Assembly: GCF_029360705.1 (NCBI RefSeq)
Contig: NZ_JARKMX010000014.1
Location: 868,001-932,000 of the forward strand
Source: Paraflavitalea pollutisoli
Lineage (GTDB): Bacteria > Bacteroidota > Bacteroidia > Chitinophagales > Chitinophagaceae
DNA: 64,000 bases
Direction of reading: 5' to 3'
A program made the translations under genes and the position numbers. Below are positions 51,607 to 60,760 of the stretch, piece by piece (position 1 is the stretch's first letter; each line of letters begins with the position of its first letter). The notes below the pieces were generated by a model. That model saw only the letters and a list, made by a program, of their open reading frames with translations. It was not told the DNA's origin and made no database searches.

Positions 51607-53343
51607 ATGTCCGCAACTGACCATACGAAACATTATTCAGCAGCTGATATCCAGCGGTATCTCGCCGGCGAATTGTCGCCTGCCGAAATGCATGCTCTGG
51701 AGCTGGCTGCCCTGGATGATCCTTTCCTGGCGGATGCCATCGAGGGCATGCAATTAACCATTGCGCAACAAAGCAAGGCCCCTATCGATACCCACCTCCA
51801 GGAACTGCACCAAAGGTTGCAGGAGCGGGTTGCTGGTGAAGACCGCCGCCAGGTGGCCCCCGTCATTGCCTTCCGCTGGTGGCAAGCCGCCGCAGCCGCT
51901 GCTGTGGTCATTATCGGCGGTATCTGGTATTTCAATAGCACCAGCGATAGCCGTACTCATTTACAGCCGGTAGCGGCAGTAGAGAAAACAAAAGATGTCA
52001 ACCCGGAAAGCGTGGCTCCCCAATCGTTCATGGCAGACTCTTCGGTAGCTACTAATCAGGTGTTGACCGACTCCTTGCTCCCCCCGGGTATGTTGGCGAA
52101 AGAAACAGAAAGTTCAGCGGGGATAACCAGCCAAAAGTCCGGGTATGCAATTTCTGAGAACGCGCTGGAGAACAACGCTTCCAAAAAGGCCATAACACCA
52201 CCTGCCATGGCTTATTCGCCACTCCCCAAGCCGTCCAAATCTCAAACCGAAGCAAAGATCCTTACACAAGAAAATCAGCTGGTAGCCGCCGAAAAATCGG
52301 AACAACCAGCCGCAATACTCAACAAGCAGACCTATCAGCCTACCATGGAAGATAGCATGCGCTTGGCTTTCGCGCCCAAAAAGGCCTTGTCCAGCCGCAA
52401 CCAGGCCAATTTATCGAATACCGCCATATCTTCCAATGCAACCCGGCCAGGTGATTTTGAACAGATAATCGTCGGCAAAACACCACGGGACACGTCCGCA
52501 GCGGGATTCCTGAGCAAGCCCCGCGAGCGTGAAATGAATTTATCGCGCAGAGAGCTCAGCGCCCGGCAGGCAAAGAAAAATCCCGATGCACTGCTGAGCG
52601 GTTTTGTCAGTGGCCGGGTGACCGATAATGCCACCAATAGCCCGATCTCCAATGCACTACTCCGCATCGATGGCAAAAGGGATTATTTTACCGATAACAA
52701 AGGTTGGTTCAAAATTCCGACCAATGATTCGGTGGTCAATGTAGCAGTGGGCACCTCCGGTTACTATACCCAGAACCTGCAACTCAATAACCATAGCAGC
52801 AATCTGATCAGCCTGAACCAACTGGGCGACAAAGCCCCCAATCCCCAACTCAATTTCAATGGCCTCCAAGGGAAGGTGGCTGGCGTTCAGGTGGAACGGG
52901 AATTTGCGGGTGATTCAGCAGCTGTCGCTTCTTTTAAAAACACGTTCCACAACGATTCAACGGGCGATTACCGGACCAAATTGGCATCCAGGAAAAAGGA
53001 AATGCAGATTGGATATGGCTACGCTTTTGATAAGCAGGCCGAATCAGCCGCACAACGGTCATCCAGCCTTAAAATGACCAACGCAGAGCCCGAATACGGC
53101 TGGCTCAAATACCAACAATACCTCGATCAAAACAAACGCCTGCCGGAAAACGGTACTGCCGGGGCCGGCAAAGTAGTAGTAGCCTTTGAAGTGGATAAAA
53201 AGGGCGTACCAGCCAATTTCCTGGCCATATCCTCCCCCGGCCAGGCTTACTCCGACGAAGCCGTTCGCCTTATCAAGGCAGGTCCCTCCTGGAAGCTGCT
53301 CAAGGGCCGTAAAGCAAAAGTTACCGTGGTCGTTACATTTTAA
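51607..53343 (+). CDS. Anti-sigma-like / carboxypeptidase-regulatory / TonB C-terminal fusion protein
   Basis: A 578-residue inner-membrane protein. Residues 1-55 form a cytoplasmic anti-sigma-like helix bundle ('DIQRYLAGELSPAEMHALEL', 'DDPFLADAIEGM'); one membrane helix is at about 92-110. A long low-complexity periplasmic linker follows, then a carboxypeptidase-regulatory-like domain (about 330-405, 'SGRVTDNATNSPISNALLRI') and 'LQGKVAGVQVERE', which copies the SusC plug motif. The last ~85 residues are a TonB C-terminal domain ('GKVVVAFEVDKKGVPANFLAI', 'SPGQAYSDEAVRLI'). It probably holds the ECF sigma factor and senses envelope or TonB-dependent transporter state. No HxxxCxxC zinc anti-sigma motif is seen. 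Confidence 0.8.
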   Translation: MSATDHTKHYSAADIQRYLAGELSPAEMHALELAALDDPFLADAIEGMQLTIAQQSKAPIDTHLQELHQRLQERVAGEDRRQVAPVIAFRWWQAAAAAAVVIIGGIWYFNSTSDSRTHLQPVAAVEKTKDVNPESVAPQSFMADSSVATNQVLTDSLLPPGMLAKETESSAGITSQKSGYAISENALENNASKKAITPPAMAYSPLPKPSKSQTEAKILTQENQLVAAEKSEQPAAILNKQTYQPTMEDSMRLAFAPKKALSSRNQANLSNTAISSNATRPGDFEQIIVGKTPRDTSAAGFLSKPREREMNLSRRELSARQAKKNPDALLSGFVSGRVTDNATNSPISNALLRIDGKRDYFTDNKGWFKIPTNDSVVNVAVGTSGYYTQNLQLNNHSSNLISLNQLGDKAPNPQLNFNGLQGKVAGVQVEREFAGDSAAVASFKNTFHNDSTGDYRTKLASRKKEMQIGYGYAFDKQAESAAQRSSSLKMTNAEPEYGWLKYQQYLDQNKRLPENGTAGAGKVVVAFEVDKKGVPANFLAISSPGQAYSDEAVRLIKAGPSWKLLKGRKAKVTVVVTF

Positions 53344-53384
53344 ACCTTTTATACAACTGTTCTTTTTGCAGGGCAATTATCGTT

Positions 53385-53392
53385 TACCTTTG
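53385..53392 (+). promoter_or_regulatory. -7 element of the DUF2911 gene promoter (TACCTTTG)
   Basis: Exact TAnnTTTG match with TTTTTG at 53363-53368 as a possible -33 element (16 bases between). The predicted transcript start is about 9 bases before the ATG at 53409. Confidence 0.65.
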
Positions 53393-53408
53393 CGAAAATT
53401 TAATTGCC

Positions 53409-54266
53409 ATGCGCAAAACCATCAACGTCTTTGCTTTCACTTTGCTGACAGCTTTTGCCGGCTATGCCCAGCCTCTTAAAACACCGGCTCCATCACCCAC
53501 ACAAACGATCAAGCAGGACTTTGGCCTGTCTTCGATCGAACTGTCTTATTCACGCCCACAAATGAAAGGTCGTAAGATCATGGGCGATCTGGTACCTTAT
53601 AAAAAAGTATGGCGCACGGGTGCCAACCAGGCCACTGTCCTCACCTTCGGTGACGATGTGATCATTGGCGGCACCAAGGTACCCGCCGGTAAATATGGCC
53701 TCGTAAGCATCCCCGACGCAACCAATTGGGTGCTGATCCTGACCAAACAACTCGACATCACCTCTCCCGCTGCTTACAAGCAAGAGAATGATGTGGTACG
53801 GGTGAATGCCAAACCACGCCTCGTGGCTACCGCTGCACAGTCTTTTACCTTCCAGTTTGCGAACGTACAATCTTCCAGCTGCGAACTGCAACTGCAATGG
53901 GATAAAACAGTCGTAACGCTGCCCATCAAAACCGACATCGACAGTAAGATCATGGCACAGATCGAAACCAGCATCAATGGTGATGGTGACGAAGCCAAGA
54001 AGCCTTATTTCAATGCGGCGATGTATTTCCTCGACAATGGTAAGGACCTGAACAAAGCCCTCGAGTGGTTTAATAAAGCAGAAGCACAAAACCCGAAAGC
54101 ATTCTGGGTACTGCACAACAAAGCCAATTGCCTCGCCAAACTGGGCAAAAAAGCAGATGCCATCGCTACAGCCAACAAATCGATCGAACTGGCCAAAGAA
54201 GCCAAAAACGATGATTACGTGTCGCTCAACCAAAAGTTGATCGCCAGGTTGAATGCCAAGGGATAA
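53409..54266 (+). CDS. Secreted DUF2911 protein with TPR-like C-terminus
   Basis: A 285-residue exported protein with a signal peptide ending at 'GYAQP'. Residues about 28-170 are DUF2911 ('IKQDFGLSSIELSYSRPQMKG', 'WRTGANQATVLTFGDDV', 'AGKYGLVSIP'). The C-terminal ~90 residues carry tetratricopeptide-like helices ('LNKALEWFNKAEAQNPKAFWVL', 'KADAIATANKSIELAKEA'). DUF2911 is common in Bacteroidota and its role is unknown. It is monocistronic, with its own promoter and terminator. Confidence 0.87.
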   Translation: MRKTINVFAFTLLTAFAGYAQPLKTPAPSPTQTIKQDFGLSSIELSYSRPQMKGRKIMGDLVPYKKVWRTGANQATVLTFGDDVIIGGTKVPAGKYGLVSIPDATNWVLILTKQLDITSPAAYKQENDVVRVNAKPRLVATAAQSFTFQFANVQSSSCELQLQWDKTVVTLPIKTDIDSKIMAQIETSINGDGDEAKKPYFNAAMYFLDNGKDLNKALEWFNKAEAQNPKAFWVLHNKANCLAKLGKKADAIATANKSIELAKEAKNDDYVSLNQKLIARLNAKG

Positions 54267-54305
54267 AATGACCTACCTATAAAAAGAACCTTAACACTTC
54301 CTTCG

Positions 54306-54332
54306 AATGGTCGCCAACAGGCGGCCATTTTT
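54306..54332 (+). terminator. Rho-independent terminator of the DUF2911 gene
   Basis: A 10-bp stem with one G-U position (54306-54315 with 54320-54329) and an AACA loop, followed by a T run. The remaining bases up to the GH51 stop at 54556 hold nothing I can identify. Confidence 0.8.
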
Positions 54333-54555
54333 CTTTGTTACCCGCTCCCATCGGATATAAGTAACAAAATTATGACCACACCTGAACGGGCTGACAATCG
54401 CGGAAATCCATGATTTATGGTGGCGAACGATCCCCTGAAAGAGGGATTGACAAAAGGAAGCTGTTCCGGGGAGAGAGGTCGCATCGGAAGGGATTGGTCA
54501 GCAGGTAAGGCTACCATGCCGACCAATCTTATCCATGCGTTGGGTACTGAGATTA

Positions 54556-57138
54556 CTAGCGTTGAGCTGTTTTCTTCCAGCCAATATCTTTTACACGTAA
54601 AATGGCGATCGTGTAAGGTTTAAGCGTCACTTCAAACGAAGGTTTCACATTGGTGAGCTTCGTAACGACAGGAACGTATTGCGTTGGTTTTTCCAGGGAG
54701 TTCTCTGCTTGCGGAGAATCAGCCTGCAACGTGGTCAGCTCACCGGTAGCGCCCACGGCCAACACACCCTCCAGGTTAATTGCGGCTGCATAGGGAGCAT
54801 CCGATCCATTGACCATCTTCACAATGATATCACCGGTCTGCTGGTCCCGGCCGGCAATACTAAAGAAAGTATTGGGCTGTTTGAAAGAGAAAAGCTGTTT
54901 GCCATCGAGGTAGCAATCAATTTTATCCACCCCTACTTCAATGGTAATATCATACCATTTGCCGGTTTCAATCGGGGCAGGTAACCTGCGCTGTGGCATC
55001 ATATCGGCGATAGAGAAGCTATCCGCCACCAGTTCCACCACATAATTGATATTGACATAAGAGCCGATATGCACCCGCATATGGCTGGCTGCATCTTTCA
55101 CGGCAAAAGGAATGATGAACGCATTGGTGCCGCCTGTTTTGCGGGCCTTGAGTTTCAGCGTATAGGTATCGAACGATTTACCGGCGAGCAGGTTGAGGCG
55201 TTGGGCGCCCTGCGCAGTTTGCGCCAGCGCACTGTCTTTCACGCTCCACCGGCCACGAATGGCCTGCCATTCCTGCGGACGGTTGATGAAATCACTTTTA
55301 TAAACGGTTTTTCCATCTTTTACGACTTCAATATCCCGGTATTCAGTTTGCGTATCCCAGGTAGCCAGGCCAATGCCTCCGGCAAATTGCGGCAGCGGGT
55401 TGGCCGCCGGCGGCAACGTCACCGTTGTTTGCAGATTTTGATCGGCCCGGTGATCCGACATCATTTTGATGGCATAATACGAGATACGGCCAAAGCTTTT
55501 GCCGGCATCGAAGTTGATAAGGTTAACAGGCCAATGGCGTGTATTGACATTTTCGAACAGTGGTGCATAGCTCGACATTTTAACGAGGTCACCATTGCGT
55601 TCCATACCCATGATGTACACCGCATCATTCAGCGCAGCCATCATATTACCACTGCCTACGCCGGCATTGGTCGCATACTCTCCTACGTACACATCCCAAT
55701 CACCGCGCTTGTATTTATCAAAGTGATCGTAGTTGTTAAAGGCCCAGTAAGCAGCTTTGTAAGCATGCTCATCGGCCACATCTACTACCTTCATGCTGTC
55801 GAGCGTACGCTTGTTGATATCACCAATACCCATGCTGGCCATCAGGATCAGCTGCGGATACTTCTTTTTGATGGCTTCATAGAATATATTGTATCTTTTT
55901 GCATACCGCGGGCCATGTTGTTCGTTACCAATTTCCACGTACTTGAGCGAAAAAGGCTTGGGGTGTCCATTGGCGGCCCTTACCTTGCCCCATTTCGAAG
56001 TAGCGGGCCCGATAGCATATTCGATGGCATCGAGCACATCATCTACTACTGGTTGCAGGGAGTCGTCGGGAATGAAAGTGCCGCTGCGGTATTCACACGA
56101 AACGCCTGCATTGAACACATAGAGCGCTTCCGCTTTCAGGTCCTCGCAGAACTGCAGGTACTCATGGTAACCAAAACCATCGCTGCTCCAATAGCCCCAT
56201 ACACTATAAGTGCCAGGTCTTTTTTCCTGGGGTCCGATGGTACGTTTCCAGTTGGCGGCATTTTCTATATTGATGCCCTCCACAAAACAACCACCTGGCC
56301 AGCGTACGAAGGCAGGTTTGAGATCTGCCAGGTATTGTGCCAGGTCTTTCCGCATCCCATTGGGCCGGTTCTTGAATGTTTGCTGCGGGAAAAGAGATAC
56401 GAAATCCAGCCATACCGTGCCCGTGCTGCCGAATGTAAATACAAATTTGGCCTTAAGGTCGGTGGCGGTGGGTTTCAGTGTACAGGTATATTTTTTCCAG
56501 GTACCGCCTTTAACATTGCTGAGTACTTGTTGCGCCAATACTTTTCCATCCTTCGATTGCAGGGATACGGTCAACGCTCCCTTGTACCGGTCATCGGTAC
56601 GTACGTAAAAGGAGAGGTTGTACAACTCGCCTGCATTGGCCTTGATACCCCAGAAGCCTTCGTTGACCAGGTTGTTCTTTCCGCCCGCATCCAATGCCTG
56701 TATGTCTACCTGCATGGAGTTGGGAGTGGCGTCGGTCAATGGCTTTTCCTGCGTCAGCTGGATCTTGATATTGTCCGCACTGGCGGTTTCCAGCGACCAG
56801 GCAGGCCACTGGCTTCTTAATGGCCAGCGCATCCGCCAATCGCTCACGCGTGGTTGCAGCATGTAGTGGGGCGTGCCCGAGGTGGGTATCAGCCAGCCGT
56901 TCTCAATTTTGGTACCTGCCGGCACCCGGCTTTCTTCGAAACCGCGGTTCTGGATCAACTCTCCATACAGGCCGCCTTCTCCCCCATGACTGATCTCTTC
57001 GAAGAAGATACCATGCAGGGTAGAAGCCACAGCAGCTCCCGGTTTGTTGGCGTCGATGGTAATGGTAGCCTGACGCTGGCTATGTGCTGCGGCGTTGACG
57101 AGCAGGGCTGCAGCAAGGGTGATAAATGGTTTGCGCAT
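54556..57138 (-). CDS. Glycoside hydrolase family 51 alpha-L-arabinofuranosidase
   Basis: An 860-residue secreted enzyme with a signal peptide ending near 'NAAAHSQ'. It begins with the family entry 'GIFFEEISHGGEGGLYGELIQNRGFE', followed by an inserted CBM4/9-like beta-sandwich (about 110-250), then a TIM barrel with acid/base Glu406 in 'EIGNEQHG' and nucleophile Glu487 in 'VGEYATN'. A concanavalin/laminin-G-like domain ('WQAIRGRWSVKDSALAQTAQG') is present near 595-740, then the GH51 C-terminal sandwich. It releases alpha-1,2/1,3/1,5-linked arabinofuranose. ATG at 57138 begins the signal peptide. A consensus promoter upstream suggests its own transcription at the end of PUL2. Confidence 0.92.
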   Translation of the reverse strand: MRKPFITLAAALLVNAAAHSQRQATITIDANKPGAAVASTLHGIFFEEISHGGEGGLYGELIQNRGFEESRVPAGTKIENGWLIPTSGTPHYMLQPRVSDWRMRWPLRSQWPAWSLETASADNIKIQLTQEKPLTDATPNSMQVDIQALDAGGKNNLVNEGFWGIKANAGELYNLSFYVRTDDRYKGALTVSLQSKDGKVLAQQVLSNVKGGTWKKYTCTLKPTATDLKAKFVFTFGSTGTVWLDFVSLFPQQTFKNRPNGMRKDLAQYLADLKPAFVRWPGGCFVEGINIENAANWKRTIGPQEKRPGTYSVWGYWSSDGFGYHEYLQFCEDLKAEALYVFNAGVSCEYRSGTFIPDDSLQPVVDDVLDAIEYAIGPATSKWGKVRAANGHPKPFSLKYVEIGNEQHGPRYAKRYNIFYEAIKKKYPQLILMASMGIGDINKRTLDSMKVVDVADEHAYKAAYWAFNNYDHFDKYKRGDWDVYVGEYATNAGVGSGNMMAALNDAVYIMGMERNGDLVKMSSYAPLFENVNTRHWPVNLINFDAGKSFGRISYYAIKMMSDHRADQNLQTTVTLPPAANPLPQFAGGIGLATWDTQTEYRDIEVVKDGKTVYKSDFINRPQEWQAIRGRWSVKDSALAQTAQGAQRLNLLAGKSFDTYTLKLKARKTGGTNAFIIPFAVKDAASHMRVHIGSYVNINYVVELVADSFSIADMMPQRRLPAPIETGKWYDITIEVGVDKIDCYLDGKQLFSFKQPNTFFSIAGRDQQTGDIIVKMVNGSDAPYAAAINLEGVLAVGATGELTTLQADSPQAENSLEKPTQYVPVVTKLTNVKPSFEVTLKPYTIAILRVKDIGWKKTAQR

Positions 57139-57177
57139 CTGGTAAGGTTCAGTGCATCCCCGGTAACGGGGGCAGTT

Positions 57178-57185
57178 CAAATTTA
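57178..57185 (-). promoter_or_regulatory. -7 element of the GH51 gene promoter (TAAATTTG, minus strand)
   Basis: Exact TAnnTTTG on the minus strand, giving a leader of about 33 bases before the ATG at 57138. It lies just past the hairpin that ends the GH127 transcript. Confidence 0.6.
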
Positions 57186-57200
57186 CAATTCAATAAATAA

Positions 57201-57230
57201 CAGTCGCTGCCCCCGTAGGGGCAACGACTG
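57201..57230 (-). terminator. Hairpin after the GH127 gene
   Basis: A 13-bp stem with one mismatch (57201-57213 with 57218-57230) and a 4-base loop. On the minus strand it is followed by a T-rich stretch (TTATTTATT). It lies 11 bp past the GH127 stop and separates it from the GH51 gene. Confidence 0.65.
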
Positions 57231-57240
57231 AACAACAAAA

Positions 57241-59652
57241 CTATCTTACGATCCACTCATGGATGCCGGTTGCATGGTTGGCAGGCAACTGTACTTCCAT
57301 TTTAAGGGCAGTGGTTTTTATAGGTTCAAATTTAACGGTATTGTATTTGTCTTTCGAAAGCTCGTAGTCACCGGTGGTTTGCACAGGCACCCACTCGGTT
57401 CCTTTCTTGTAATACAACTTCCAGGAAGCTGGGATACGACAACCACCAAATGGACCGTCGTCGAACCAGTATACTTTGGATTCAGACACCGTATATTCCT
57501 GATCAAATTCATACTGCACCCATTCCAGGGTGTTTTTCTTGGGCCACCAATGCAGGTAAGGGGCATTGTTGTCCTGTGCACTTTCGGGATCGTACTGATC
57601 ACTCAGCGCTTTCCACATACGTTGGTTGTTGAGCGAGGCCGTGGCCTTGCTTTTCGCAGCAATGGTGAGGGCTGGTTTGGGTTTGGCAGCAGACGCTTCA
57701 TAAGGGATCCATACCACCATTTCACCAGGGCCGCGGTTGGCCCAGCTATAATACGGAATAGCAGTTACTGTTTGTGAAGACTTGACGAGTTCATCGCTAT
57801 TGAGCTGCCTCTTGGTAGAAGAGCCCTGCATTTCCAGCACGGTAACGCCGTTCAGCAAATTGGACTTGACCACGGGCTTTACGTCTACCGCTTTGTCTAC
57901 TACGATGTTTTGTACCGCACTGTCTTTGTTGTCGGGACCTTCCAGGCAATACAGCAACGGACCACGCTGTAAAGCGAAACGGCTTTTATCATCTTTGACA
58001 TCTTCTTTGGCAAATAGCTTCTGTACTTCCATGGGCAGTTCGAAGGCAATGGCGTCACCCTTTTTCCATTTGCGGTTGATCACTGCATACCCTTTCACCA
58101 TATCATATTTTATGGGTTTGCCATTGAGGGTGATCACGAGGGGCTGCGCTTTTTTATCAGCGGCAAAATAGAGATCGCCGGGTACCACTTCTTTTTTAGA
58201 CCATCCGGGCACACGTACCTGAAGGGCAAAGCTGGTTGTCTTCTCAGGGCTTACCACGATCTTCACTTTTCCTTCCCAGGGATATGCTGTTTGTTGCTCC
58301 AGCTTGATGTTACCAGCGGGCAACTTGATATCCGCCGTACCACCAGCAAAGAGATTTACATACAGGTCGTTTTTGTTCTGGGCATACATGTATCCCGGCA
58401 TCGACGGCAGGAAGCGCGTCATGTTGGAAATACAACAAGCGCAACCAAACCACGCACTGCGTTGGTGCTGCCCCATAGAGGCCAATGGGTTGGGATAAAA
58501 GAAACGGTCACCACTGAGGGATACACCCGATAGCAGGCCGTTGTACAATACGCGCTCCAGTACATCGATGTATTTGGCATCGCCGTGCAACAGGAACATA
58601 CGGTTGTTCCAGTACACATTCGCAATGGCCGCACAGGTCTCTGCATATGCCGACATATTGGGCAGCTGGAACGGAGCACCAAAGGCTTCGCCCGCGCCGG
58701 TAGCGCCTATACCGCCCGTAATGTAGAGTTTTCTTTCCACCACATCATGCCAGATGGCATCGATGGCTTTGAGGTAAGCTTCATTGCCGGTCAGGGCCGC
58801 AATATCCGCCATACCGGTGTACATATAGGTGGCGCGTACGGCATGTCCTACTGCTTCATCCTGCTCCACTACTTTTTTATGTGCCTGGCTATACTGACCT
58901 TTTTTAGGTCCACGTACATCGAGAAAGAACTTGGCGAGATCGAGGTATTCCTTTTTACCAGTTACCCGGTACATCTTGGCCAATCCGATTTCCACTACCT
59001 GGTGACCGGGTGCTTTTTCTTCTTTGCCGTAGCCGAAGTCCTTTACGAGCAGGTCGGCATTTTTGATGGCGATATTCAGCAGGTTCTTCTTGCCGGTCGC
59101 CTGGTAATGCGCTACTGCCGCTTCAAACAGGTGGCCAGAGTTATACAGCTCATGGCTCAGGTCTTCTTCTTTTTGCCAGCGTTTGGTACCTACCCAGTCG
59201 TGCACTTTTGCCGGTTTCATAGTACGGAACGTATAGAGGTAGCCATCGGGCTCCTGTGCATCGGCAATGATCTGGATGAGCGAATCCATGTATGACTCCA
59301 GCTTCGGATTCTTTTGCACCTGCAGGCCATAGGAAGCCCCTTCCAGCACTTTATAGATATCGGTATCATCAAAAGTGTACTCGGTGTATTTGTCGGCGGG
59401 CATTTTGCCGGCGGCCTTCAGAAAGTTGTCGATCCGTCCGGTTCGCCTGCACTGCTCCAGCGTATAGGGGATCGTTACATCCGCATTCACCTGAATTTTA
59501 GGAGCCCAGAAATGGTCGGTAAGGTGAACATGGGTAAAATCAACAGGCTGGATAGGATAATCCGAGTGTTGCGCACACACAGGCAGCGTTGCCGCAAACA
59601 GGGCCGCATACATCGCTGCTTTTCTTTTGGATGATGTTGACAAAAAACTCAT
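57241..59652 (-). CDS. GH127 beta-L-arabinofuranosidase, PUL2 copy
   Basis: An 803-residue secreted enzyme with a signal peptide ending near 'LPVCAQ'. The alpha/alpha-barrel carries the zinc-thiolate site: Glu338-x-Cys340 in 'AETCAAIANVYW' and the pair Cys406-Cys407 in 'WFGCACCISNMTR'. In characterised GH127 enzymes the first Cys of the pair is the nucleophile and the metal is bound by Glu and the other cysteines. A C-terminal beta-sandwich with a discoidin-like part ('VQYEFDQEYTVSESKVYWFDD') is added. The product acts on beta-linked L-arabinofuranose, as in extensin-type or pectic glycans. It is 94 bp after the DUF5007-like lipoprotein gene. Confidence 0.92.
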   Translation of the reverse strand: MSFLSTSSKRKAAMYAALFAATLPVCAQHSDYPIQPVDFTHVHLTDHFWAPKIQVNADVTIPYTLEQCRRTGRIDNFLKAAGKMPADKYTEYTFDDTDIYKVLEGASYGLQVQKNPKLESYMDSLIQIIADAQEPDGYLYTFRTMKPAKVHDWVGTKRWQKEEDLSHELYNSGHLFEAAVAHYQATGKKNLLNIAIKNADLLVKDFGYGKEEKAPGHQVVEIGLAKMYRVTGKKEYLDLAKFFLDVRGPKKGQYSQAHKKVVEQDEAVGHAVRATYMYTGMADIAALTGNEAYLKAIDAIWHDVVERKLYITGGIGATGAGEAFGAPFQLPNMSAYAETCAAIANVYWNNRMFLLHGDAKYIDVLERVLYNGLLSGVSLSGDRFFYPNPLASMGQHQRSAWFGCACCISNMTRFLPSMPGYMYAQNKNDLYVNLFAGGTADIKLPAGNIKLEQQTAYPWEGKVKIVVSPEKTTSFALQVRVPGWSKKEVVPGDLYFAADKKAQPLVITLNGKPIKYDMVKGYAVINRKWKKGDAIAFELPMEVQKLFAKEDVKDDKSRFALQRGPLLYCLEGPDNKDSAVQNIVVDKAVDVKPVVKSNLLNGVTVLEMQGSSTKRQLNSDELVKSSQTVTAIPYYSWANRGPGEMVVWIPYEASAAKPKPALTIAAKSKATASLNNQRMWKALSDQYDPESAQDNNAPYLHWWPKKNTLEWVQYEFDQEYTVSESKVYWFDDGPFGGCRIPASWKLYYKKGTEWVPVQTTGDYELSKDKYNTVKFEPIKTTALKMEVQLPANHATGIHEWIVR

Positions 59653-59746
59653 GGGTAACTTAATAAATGAGAAATTAATAAATAAGAAAGAACGAAGACA
59701 GCCATCTCTCAGACTGCCTTCATCGGTTGTTATAATTTGCTATCAA

Positions 59747-60724
59747 CTACTTTTTAGCCGCAAAGTTTACCCGGTTGGTGATGATCCAGGTTCCTTTCAC
59801 ATAAGGAATGCCCTGATCAGCCGGGTACAGCCTTACTGAGAACTCAGGATTGATGTTCTGGTTCAGGTCATTAAAAGCAGCTGGTATACGATAGGAACTG
59901 AGGTACGCATTGTTCAATACAAACAGCGGATAAGTAGGCGTTTTATCCGGATATTGATAAACCAATGCCGTATCAGTTATCTCTTCTGCATAATACGGAG
60001 CAAACTGCTTGAAAGAATACCGTAAGCCCGTAGTACCCGCGAGCGTAGCCCGGGGTATTACCTGTCCTGTCTTCGGATTGAAGGTGGCACCATTTTTATC
60101 CACAAACTTCACGATGATCTTATTGGGGCCGGCAGGCACCCTGTCTACGGTAACGGCAAAGTTAGCCTGCGTTACAAATGTCGCTTCCTGACCAGTTACA
60201 GAAGTGCTGGCAAATTGCCGCACCAATTGAAAGGGAACTGCAGGATTGATGCGCACCCGGGCAATGCTGTTCAGCACAATTGTACCCTTCACATTAGACG
60301 CCTGCACATCGAAATCATAGATACCGGTATCTACAAACATAGAAGCGGGCGTTACTTCAAGACGACCGCCCAGCTCATTTACATTAAAAGGCTTGTACAT
60401 AGCCGTGCCCAGCTTTTTAGACAACATATCGAGCGTGCTGTCGCTAAACAGTATTTCACCCTTGTAGATCGGAATTTCATACTCTTTAGAAAGCACATCG
60501 GTAACAGCACCTGTTTTGTCACGAACGGCGAGCAGTTTGACTGTCAAGGCCTGGGTAGAGCCATCGGTTTCCAGCGGAGCTGAAGTGGTTACACGGCCTT
60601 TGGCGGCAGTGAAAGGATTGGCCCGGTAGAACAACCTGTCACTTAAAAAGCCTACGTCGTCTTTATTACAGCCCCACAACGTGACAACGAGCGCTGTGGC
60701 AGCAGTGATATGTCTCAATTTCAT
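59747..60724 (-). CDS. DUF5007-like surface lipoprotein (PUL2)
   Basis: A 325-residue lipoprotein with lipobox Cys19 ('LVVTLWGC', followed by NKDD). Two beta-sandwich regions are visible. The start 'FLSDRLFYRANPFTAAKGRVTTSAPLETDGST' and the end 'VKGTWIITNRVNF' resemble DUF5007-type proteins encoded after a fasciclin gene in Chitinophaga-like PULs; the family name is from memory and moderately sure. It likely binds glycan or supports SusCD at the surface. The gene is 36 bp after the fasciclin gene. Confidence 0.65.
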   Translation of the reverse strand: MKLRHITAATALVVTLWGCNKDDVGFLSDRLFYRANPFTAAKGRVTTSAPLETDGSTQALTVKLLAVRDKTGAVTDVLSKEYEIPIYKGEILFSDSTLDMLSKKLGTAMYKPFNVNELGGRLEVTPASMFVDTGIYDFDVQASNVKGTIVLNSIARVRINPAVPFQLVRQFASTSVTGQEATFVTQANFAVTVDRVPAGPNKIIVKFVDKNGATFNPKTGQVIPRATLAGTTGLRYSFKQFAPYYAEEITDTALVYQYPDKTPTYPLFVLNNAYLSSYRIPAAFNDLNQNINPEFSVRLYPADQGIPYVKGTWIITNRVNFAAKK

Positions 60725-60760
60725 GATTGACCTGATTTTGTATGATTCAATAACAACTTC

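Noticed and set aside
55069-56820. Long plus-strand reading frame of 583 codons
   Set aside because: It is antisense to the GH51 gene, whose catalytic motifs and domains are intact; the antisense product has no recognisable domain.
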